Of a stretch of DNA of 64,000 nucleotides, positions 56,718 through 64,000 are shown one piece after another. The notes under the pieces are model-generated. The model searched no databases, was not told the DNA's origin, and worked only from the letters and a program-made list of their open reading frames with translations. The stretch is from Stagonosporopsis chrysanthemi. Taxonomy: Eukaryota; Ascomycota; Dothideomycetes; Pleosporales; Didymellaceae. A program made the translations under genes and the position numbers. Positions within the stretch are counted from its first letter, which is position 1. Each line of letters starts with the position of its first letter. The stretch is taken from assembly GCA_022560025.1 (NCBI GenBank), contig JAFISE010000015.1, forward strand, positions 186,001 through 250,000. The letters are read 5' to 3'.

Positions 56718-57331
56718 TTACTCCTCATCTCCACGATCCTTCTTCCAGTTCTCCACCCACTGCTCAATGCGCTCCAGATTCCCCTCGACATCATCCGCCC
56801 CATCGCTGCGCAGCTCCACCACAATCTCCTCCTTGTACGCCTCCCGCGCCTCATCAAGCAGCACCTGCATAATCTCGCTATCCATGTTCTCATCCAGCTT
56901 CTTGTCCTTGTAGCCGCGTGCGGAGAGGCGGTCGTACAGTGCCGTGGAGTCGCAGCGCAGGACCACGACGAGGTCGATCCAGCGCTCGGGGAAGAGGTCG
57001 CACGCGTGCCAGTCGAGGATGCAGCCGCCTGTTTCGGAGATGTTTTGTTCTTCGAGGTAGTCGAGGAGCTGTGCGATAGCGGTTAGCAAACGTGGGTTGT
57101 TGTGGGGTCCTGTTGCTTTCTGGGCGGGGGAGGAGCACGGCGTACTTTGTCTTCGTCCACAATCCAACTCCCGGTCTCCTCGTCCTTGCCCTCGTGGAAT
57201 CCCTCGTCCTTGACGATCTGGTTGACAGAGACGTGTTTGAGCCCCGTAGCACGGGCGAGCTGCTCCGCGTGCGTGGTCTTGCCTACGCCAGGCGTGCCGG
57301 TGATGATGATGTTCGGGTTCTTGCGCGCCAT
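56718..57331 (-). CDS. fap7: FAP7 / adenylate kinase isoenzyme 6
   Basis: Two exons, 57146-57331 and 56718-57068, giving 178 residues. The Walker A is IIITGTPGVGKTTHA; downstream NQIVKDEGFHEGKDEETGSWIVDEDK joins LLDYLEEQNI across a 77-bp intron (GTACGC...GCACAG). The lid region GGCILDWHACDLFPERW and VVLRCDSTALYDRLSARGYKDKKLDEN match Fap7/AK6. In yeast Fap7 is an ATPase that works with uS11 in the last cleavage step of 18S rRNA maturation in pre-40S particles. The ATG at 57331 is inside a longer open frame; the family starts MARKNPNI here. Confidence 0.95.
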
Positions 57332-58137
57332 TGCGTGTGTGGTTCTTCGGGGTGGCTTTGGAGAGGCTTTGATGTTGGAGGGACGGCCGCAACAGTCTTC
57401 TAAACCAGATCTGAGTCTGAGAAAGTAGGTAGGATGTGGTGTTGTGGTCAAATTTGCGCCGGCGTTCGCTATACCTCTTGCGCGGTTCTCCAAAAAATTA
57501 TTGTCTTGGACCCCGCCAATCAGACTACCCCGCCACTAGCTTGTCAAGGTACCCACGCCGCAAAGAAGTTGGCCGATGAAACGGGCTAAATGGCATTTGG
57601 CGTTACAATCCATCACTGCTCATGTGCACCATGTTACGCAGGTTAGGTAGCACAAGTCAATAGAGGTTTTGGGATATGTTGGTTGAAAGCGATCAATTGA
57701 ATCTAGGGATGTGAACTCGCTGCTCATGTCTCGTCTCAATCTATATACCAAAACTTTTACTATCCATCCAGTCGTGACTCATCCACTGCATACTGCTCCT
57801 CCAAGTGCGGCGTACAGACTCGTTGTCCGTTGAAAGGACATGTGCCTGTTCCAGGTAATACTGGTGTGCCCAAGGGCATGCTGCATAGCAGGGACTATTA
57901 GGGGTGAGTGGAGTGAAGCGAGGGAGGGAGAACCAGTATAGTTCATGTATAGCTAGAACAACCACCCCCAACCGGCATCCAGCTCTTTTGATGCAATGAT
58001 ACGCCGTGTGTAAAACAAATAGTGCTGCTGTGCAAGGATAACGGGGAAGGACTAGGTTGCGAGCCTGTCACAGCCAGATCTAGATTGAAACAAGCCCAAT
58101 GCCCGGAGATATCATCGAAGAAGATCGTTGAAGACAT
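57332..58137. other. Intergenic region upstream of FAP7
   Basis: About 800 bp holding the FAP7 promoter and the NAP1 3' flank. Short minus-strand frames (57741-57971, 57943-58137) show no domain. Confidence 0.5.
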
Positions 58138-59657
58138 TTAGCTCTGCTTGCACTCAGCAGCCTCCTGCTTGGGTTTTGTGCCGTCGTTCTATGAGTTGTT
58201 AATTACTTGCAAGTGCGTCATCAGGCGGATCATCTTACCTCGTCATCTGACTCCTCATCCTCATCACGGTCGTCGCTGAGCTCGTCCTCGTCCTCATCAT
58301 CCTCATCCTCGAACTCGCCCTCGTCGAAATCCTCAATGTTCTCGTACTGAAGAGCCTCGCCGGTGAACCAGTCGATAGCGCGGGGAATGAGCTTCTCCTT
58401 GATGTCCTCACCGAGCTGGTAGTCGAGCTCGAGGCGCTCCTCGATGTCGGAGGTAGCGTCGTCGTCGTCCTGGGGAGGGCTTGGGGGGTCGAAGAAGTTG
58501 AAGAATGACTCTGTGGGGACGGTCTTCTTGACAACACGGGTCTGCTTTGTGTCTGTCGAGGGTCAGTTTTTCGTCTATACAATTGTCCAAAAAGTTCACT
58601 TACTCTTGTTCCTCTGCTTCTTACTCTCAACGCGGACAGTAAGGTCCTTGCCTGCCTTCCAGTCGATCTTGTCACCCTCGGCGTGGTCGTAGATGAAGTC
58701 ACCGCCGTAGCCGTTCTCCTCCTGGTAGAAGTAGGTCTTAGTGATGGTCTTATTGGTGAAGAACTCGTTCTCCTCAAACTCAAAGATGAGGCGGAATCCG
58801 GGGCGGTCGAGGTACTCCATGCGAACATCGGTAAGGTGCTTGAGCGCAGCCTCATCGCGGTCTGTGATCATCTCGGCGAGCGAGATCTGGTTCTTCATGG
58901 CACTCAGCCAGAACTCTGGAATACCCTTGATGTCCTTGCCCTCGTCCTTGTTGAGCTCCTTCTCGCCCTCCTCCTCATCGTCCTCGTCATCCTCATCCTG
59001 CTGCTCGCCAACCTTGACCTGGTCCTCTGTGGGCTCGGTGGAACCGTTGACGATCTTTGCACGCTGCTCGTACAGAGGTGTGAACTTTGCGAAGTACTTC
59101 TTCTCGAGCTGGAGAACCTCCTCCTGGAACTCGGCCTCGAGCTTGGAGTGCTCCTTCTGGACACCCTTCAGGCCGGCAACACGGCGGCGAACGGAGCCTG
59201 GAAGCGACTCAATGTAGCCACTTGAGCGGCCGACAAGGGAACCAAGCTTTGCCTGCATCATCGAGACCAGAGCAGGGTTCGCAGCGAACAGTCCTGCGGC
59301 TGCGCGGTCAAGCTCCTCTGTGAAAATTCAAATTAGCGGTCAAGCCTATTTGCAGCGCCTGCGCGCGGGGTTGGTTGGGAGGGGCAACAAACAACAGAAC
59401 AAAAAAGTGAGTACGACGTACCTTCATTGATCGTGCCAACGGTGGGCTGCTGGGCGCGCGACGAGATTGGTGCAGCATTTGCGGGTGTGTTTTGCGGTGT
59501 GCTGGTGGGCTGCTTGTTAGACCTTGGGACGTCCATGGCGGCGGCTGGGGTGGAGAGTTTGTGTGGTAGGGTGTCGGGAAAAAGGTGTCGTGGGGCAGAA
59601 AGAGACTTACGGAGCGGAGATGGAGTCCATCTTCTTATTGCGGATCGGTTCAGACAT
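58138..59657 (-). CDS. nap1: Nucleosome assembly protein NAP1
   Basis: Five exons: 59611-59657, 59422-59522, 58604-59317, 58239-58552, 58138-58188, giving 408 residues. NAP1 is a histone H2A-H2B chaperone that shuttles between cytoplasm and nucleus. The core carries [21 protein letters not shown] (the long dimer helix), [47 protein letters not shown] and [16 protein letters not shown], and ends with a long Asp/Glu tail. The last exon ([16 protein letters not shown]) is short and joined in phase by GTAAGA...CATAG. The second-exon acceptor is taken as TCCCAAG, because the nearer CCCCAG would shift the frame. Confidence 0.95.
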
Positions 59658-60777
59658 CTTGGCAGAGGTTCTGTGGTTCCGCGACGCAAGGTGGCAAAAT
59701 GTTGAGGGATGTTGTGTGTTGATGAGTGCCTGCAGCTCGCAGCGGGGCCTTTAGCGTTGGACTGGGGCGATTTGGGCGGGCTGCTCTTAGTGGCAGGCCG
59801 AGCGTGAAAGAACGACCGTCGAAGCTGAGCGCGCGTGGATCAAAGCACTGGTGCACGATAGCCTATTCGAGGGGTAGAGTGTGTGTTTGTTTGTTCTGCG
59901 AGCGCAGACGTCGAGGTTTTTGAGCTACGACCGTGCCGTGAAGGCGCTGCACGTGTCTCTTGCCATGCATATCCACGAGAAAGCAGCGACTCAAGGTTAT
60001 CTACCGACCAACCTCGCTCGCAGCAGTTGCCCAGTCACTGCATTATTAGCGCCGACATTGCCCGCAAGCACCTTTCTGCGGTCCTCTCTCTGCTACACAC
60101 GTTCCCCCCCAGACTGGTTTGGGCGCCTCGAACACCCAGGAATGACAGCATGTCGGATGAGGCACCACGCTGTCTCGCTAGCCCAGCCAACCTGAGGCGG
60201 CTCCAACGGCGCGCAGCTGAACCTTGGGAGGACCTGCAGACGTTGACTGTCATAAGGTTCCTCTATGCTCATGTGTAAGCCCTGCATGTTTTCATCCAGA
60301 GAACACCTCACACCCATACTTTTCCATGTTCTAGAAGAAAGCGGGGGCCGTACGAGAATTTCTTGCTAGAAAACTTACCCGCCGCCGTCATTCAAGACTA
60401 GTTACATCACCTAAACAGGAAAGGCGGATGGAGACTGGGGAAGGGAATGCTTGCACGTCAACTCGACCGGACTCCCAGTCCGGCAATGCCGCCGAAACGT
60501 GCATGCGTGCTGACTGCGGTGGAGTCGAGGCTGATATCAACAACACTCACCTGGCTCAAGAGATGCAGACGTGCTCGCCAACGATGTCCGAAAGTAGTAC
60601 AATTAAGCAAAGCGCATGTAGGCGTCCATCGGCTGGGCCTGAGATACGCTCTCGCAGATTCTCGCAGCAAGCACTAGATTTGCATCTGACTCAGCACTAC
60701 GGTCCGAGTCTTCATTGAACAGCACAGCTTGATCCAGGACCCATGCAGCAGGAATGGTATTCTATAATAGCTTCTAC
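59658..60777. other. Intergenic region upstream of NAP1
   Basis: About 1.1 kb with the NAP1 promoter and the 3' flank of the transporter. Overlapping small frames at 59881-60317 and 60428-60718 lack domains. Confidence 0.5.
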
Positions 60778-62560
60778 TCAATATCTCGCAATCTTCCCCA
60801 GCTTGACAGTAGTGAAAGCAGCAACGACTGCACACATCGCCCCAATGAACAAGCAAACACTGATAGCATTCACCCCTTCGGTGCTGTGATGTTCGTCTTC
60901 TGGCGCGTCGCTAAGCTCAGGGCTCTTCCCTGGCTCCAACAGGCTGAACACTACGAAGCTGATTCCTGTACCCACAAACTGCGGTAGAGTGGTGTACACG
61001 TTCATGATACCTAAATACTTCCCGCTGCCCTCGCCGGTCGACTGTTGCTCTGAGTCCGGCTGGTCAAGATGCAGGGTAGATGAGGTCTCGAGCTCGATTG
61101 AGTTTCGGCCCAGCGGCACGTAGGAGGGCGTTGAAGAGAGGCGGTTGATTTCGACACCGAGGAAGGCGAAGGGAGCCCAGCAGCTGATCGCCCATGAGCT
61201 GTGATCATTAGTTACTTGGTGTCGATTGAGGGTAAAGATGAGAGTACGTACATGCCGCATATGGCTATGATAAGTGTGGCGCTGCGAATAGACTGCACGA
61301 AGGGTGCGAGACACATTGCGCCCGCAAAGACGCCGTGCGAGATGGTCCACGCCGTGAGGAGCGAGGGCTTTAATTGCCCGGCTCTCTCAACCAGAGTTGC
61401 GAGTTTGGCTGGTGGTCGCGCGGTGAAGGTTGGCTCTTCGCCTTCAGGGCTCTTGACGAGAAAAGGCAGCAAGACAGACATGACGAAAGTGATAATTGAG
61501 AAGCCGATGAGTGCCAGCGAGCCGATTCGGCCAACTTGTCCAGTCATGTCGTTGGATTGCTTGACAGAGGCGGGTGCATCATAGCGAAGGTATACCTCAC
61601 CAACCCAGGTTGTGCTGTAGAACAAGAACGGGAACCAGCCTGGCGTATTGTCAGCAATCATGATCCACAGAAGCTGTCGATAACTCACCAATCCAAGCCC
61701 AGAATTGCACATAACAGATGGTTCGGATGGTCGCAGGTAAATCGAACGTCGATCTCGCGAGGTCTATCAGGACCTTTACAGCACCCAGCTTCTCTTCGCC
61801 GTCCTGTCCGATGCGTACTCTCTCAGTAACCGCCCAACTCGTGAGACCCACAGTGAAACACAAGCAGAAAGCAGCAACAACCGTGAGCTGCTTGAACTGC
61901 GTATCACCCAGCAACGTCCCAAAGACAGCTTCGAGCTTGAGAGCCCCGGCGCCATATCCAATGAGACTCCCCACCGCAACCATGCGACTCGCCCAGCTGC
62001 TGCCAGCCTGCTGTTTCGAGATCGGCAGTGTATCGACGATCAGCCCTCTGCAACTGCCCTGCACGGCGTTGATAGCGAAGTCAATGCCGTATATACTAAA
62101 CACAGCGAGCACTATCGTCGCACTCTTGATTGTCTCCTTCTCGGTCGCGAACCAGAGGACTACCTCCTTTGTCCAGCCCAGGAGCAGCAGAAACAGCGAT
62201 GTGAGGATGGTGCAGCCGACCATGAAAGGGCGTCGACGGCCGTAGCGCGAAGTCGACCGGTCTGCGATCACGCCGACTACCGGCTGCATGATCAAGCCTG
62301 AAAGAGGCCCAGCTATCCACACCAGGGAGATGCGCGACTTGGTGAGACCGAGCTCAAGCAGGTAGGGTGTGCAGTAGGTCATTTCGACGTTCCATGTTAT
62401 CCTGCAATTGCCAGTGTTAGCCCTGGTCTGGCGTAGGAGGTAGTCTACATGGGCAGACGCACTGCAGGCCGATAAGCGAAGCTGTAAGTAGCGCCATGCG
62501 CATGCTCTCACTCGAGCCCTTGATGGCCGGTGTGCCGGCCCATTGTGCTACAGAGGGCAT
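60778..62560 (-). CDS. Sucrose/alpha-glucoside transporter, GPH-type major facilitator
   Basis: Four exons: 62463-62560, 61689-62401, 61252-61639, 60778-61198, giving 539 residues with about 12 hydrophobic spans. The start is MPSVAQWAGTPAIKGSSES, then SLIGLQITWNVEMTYCTPYLLELGL (TM1). The loop between TM2 and TM3 holds DRSTSRYGRRRPFMVG, the RxGRRRPF signature of plant and fungal sucrose:proton symporters. Later parts include the central loop with GEEPTFTARPP and the C-terminal YLGIMNVYTTLPQF, a motif shared with SUT-type carriers. It probably imports a disaccharide with protons at the plasma membrane; the exact sugar is not known. All introns are short GT-AG and in phase. Confidence 0.9.
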
Positions 62561-63473
62561 TCTCCCTCTCTCCTACTGTTGTTCAATTGGTGCTGCGTAT
62601 CAAGGTCCGGCGATTCGGTATGTGGTCGCGTGCGCTGGGTGCAGGGGAATGGAATGTTGCATTGGGCGATGACGCGCGCGGGTCGAGGGTCTTGTTAGGC
62701 TGCTGAGCTATTAAGGAGACATCGTACGGAACAGGGTCAAGGCGCAGAAGGTAGAAGATGAACAATTTATTGTGATGTACAAGCATACGTCGCGGCAGGG
62801 GTGAGGACGTCAGTAGCATCGGGGGTGGCTTGAGCGTGGAGACGTTGAGCTAGCCAGGGATATGAATAGAACGGGCCGCTTGCGTGCAGCGTGAGCGACA
62901 CCGAACGCCTGGTCTCGGCGGAGTGCACACCAATGTGATCTAGGCCTGATACGCCAGAATCTTGCTCGGTAAGTCAAGACACTGACTACAATTCTTCAAG
63001 TTGAGTGAGATACCGCTGTCGCCGCTTTTGGTGATTGAGTTATCTTGAGATGAGGCATGACGTACGCAGGAGCTCCATCTCCACTCCCCATACCGTGCTA
63101 TCCATCTGGGCAGCCAAGTCTGCGGAGAAAGGCTTCCGTCCAAGCCCGCGCATTCTAGAGAGGCACGCGTTCCCGAAGTACGTATCAACTTGTGTTGCTT
63201 TGCTAGCGGATGCTGTCACGATGCTGCGGTGGTGATACTTGGTGGTGGCCCTTGTATTCAAAGAGCTCTAGCATGAACTGCCAATTCTTTGCAGAATCTA
63301 CCAATGTTCTTGATTCCCTTACTCAATTTGACGTAGACAGACAAGCGGCCAACAAATGCAATGCAAGACGCGCCTGAACATGCCATGGATATACAGCCCC
63401 AAATGCCCGACATACAGATACATTACAAACAAACATAATTAGTGACACACCACACTGCTTTGAGAAAGCAGAA
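62561..63473. other. Intergenic region upstream of the sugar transporter
   Basis: About 900 bp, without a gene I can support. Confidence 0.5.
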
Positions 63474-64000
63474 TCAGGCCCCAATAAGCTCCTTCGGTAC
63501 CAGAGCAAAGCCTGTGCTGATAACAGCTAAGACGGAGCTGAAGATGATCAAGGCCCAGTTCAAAATCTTCTCAGCAGTACCAATGTCCTTGCCGAAGAGC
63601 TTCAGATGGAAAGCAACAGGGAGGATGACGCAGATTGAGAAACACGCAACACTACCGAGAAGGGCCATGATGCGATCAAATGACGGGAACAAGATGGCAA
63701 TGACCACAAAGACAATAATGGTCCCGATACGCAGCGCAACTTTGAAGAGGCCTCGATTGATCCCCGACATTCCGTTCAAGGAAGAGGACAAAGCCATCGA
63801 GCGTGTGTCAAGACCAAACACGACTTCGAGGGTGGACACAATGGGTCTCGCGTTGAGCGGCACCTTGGTCAAGGGGATGATTGCTATACAGACAGCAATA
63901 AAGACAGACAGCCCGGCAGGATAGCCTGCAGTTCTGAAGATGTTGTTTGTGATTTCTTCACTTACTCCATCGCCGAACATGAGGATACCCGCGCAGGCCA
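63474..64000 (-). CDS. Amino-acid transporter, AVT/AAAP family (3' part, cut by window edge)
   Basis: The last 174-175 codons of a membrane transporter are visible; the 5' part lies beyond the right edge and the frame is open there (ACAGILMFGDGVSEEIT). About five hydrophobic helices follow: LSVFIAVCIAIIPLT, VALRIGTIIVFVVIAILFPS, LLGSVACFSICVILPVAFHLK and ILNWALIIFSSVLAVISTG. The MFGDGVSEEITNNI segment and the PLTKVPLNARP loop resemble the vacuolar amino-acid exporters/importers of the AVT1 group. The direction and substrate are unknown. The ATG at 63980 is internal, not the start. Confidence 0.8.
   Translation of the reverse strand, partial: ACAGILMFGDGVSEEITNNIFRTAGYPAGLSVFIAVCIAIIPLTKVPLNARPIVSTLEVVFGLDTRSMALSSSLNGMSGINRGLFKVALRIGTIIVFVVIAILFPSFDRIMALLGSVACFSICVILPVAFHLKLFGKDIGTAEKILNWALIIFSSVLAVISTGFALVPKELIGA

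Noticed and set aside
58683..59225. 180-codon plus-strand frame over NAP1
   Set aside because: Leu/Val-rich antisense shadow of the acidic NAP1 coding exon.

Overview
The window is nuclear DNA from a filamentous ascomycete. The short spliceosomal introns (about 45-140 bp, GT-AG with CTRAY-like branch sites), the gene density and several gene families (SMI1/KNR4, DUF7580-like, C2H2/macro multidomain proteins, fungal seven-membrane-span hypothetical proteins, expansin-like secreted proteins) suggest Pezizomycotina, most likely Dothideomycetes. The class is an inference. All splice sites were placed by eye from reading-frame continuity and remembered homologues, with no transcript data.

Layout. 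0-1.1 kb: an unrecognised five-exon gene. 1.3-4.7 kb: two tandem SRPK-like kinase genes; the second has an NFG in place of DFG, a GC-AG intron and a late frameshift. 5.4-7.3 kb: a secreted Ser/Thr-rich, Cys-rich cell-surface protein. 7.4-9.9 kb: a charged nuclear-type protein with long Lys/Glu runs. 10.4-11.5 kb: a fungal membrane-protein gene broken by two in-frame stops. 12.8-14.4 kb: SMI1/KNR4. 16.2-24.5 kb: a head-to-head pair, a DUF7580-like protein and a roughly 1940-residue protein joining C2H2 fingers, two macro domains, a PH-like region, a winged-helix-like region and a DUF8035-like tail. This pair is the best candidate for an undescribed system.

25.9-26.8 kb: ribosomal protein eS1. 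28.3-28.8 kb: a small Ser-rich protein, followed by about 3.4 kb without a recognisable gene. 32.3-36.3 kb: URC1 (GTP cyclohydrolase II-like, uracil catabolism), Elf1 and uracil phosphoribosyltransferase. 37.0-40.3 kb: a WAPL-type cohesin-release protein. 41.4-44.6 kb: Rheb GTPase and cytosolic seryl-tRNA synthetase. 45.5-47.3 kb: a GPI-type secreted protein and Tim8. 47.9-49.9 kb: ribosomal protein uL23 and the divergent rRNA methyltransferase Bmt2. 51.6-55.1 kb: an expansin-like protein and a P450-like protein without a heme-binding cysteine. 55.9-57.3 kb: HAM1 (ITPase) and FAP7 (AK6), convergent. 58.1-59.7 kb: NAP1. 60.8-62.6 kb: a sucrose-type (GPH/MFS) transporter. 63.5 kb to the right edge: the 3' part of an AVT-type amino-acid transporter.

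The right half is mainly housekeeping and growth-control genes (translation, ribosome assembly, nucleotide clean-up, TOR input through Rheb, chromatin). The left half (0-25 kb) is accessory in character, with tandem duplication, decayed copies and lineage-type multidomain proteins.
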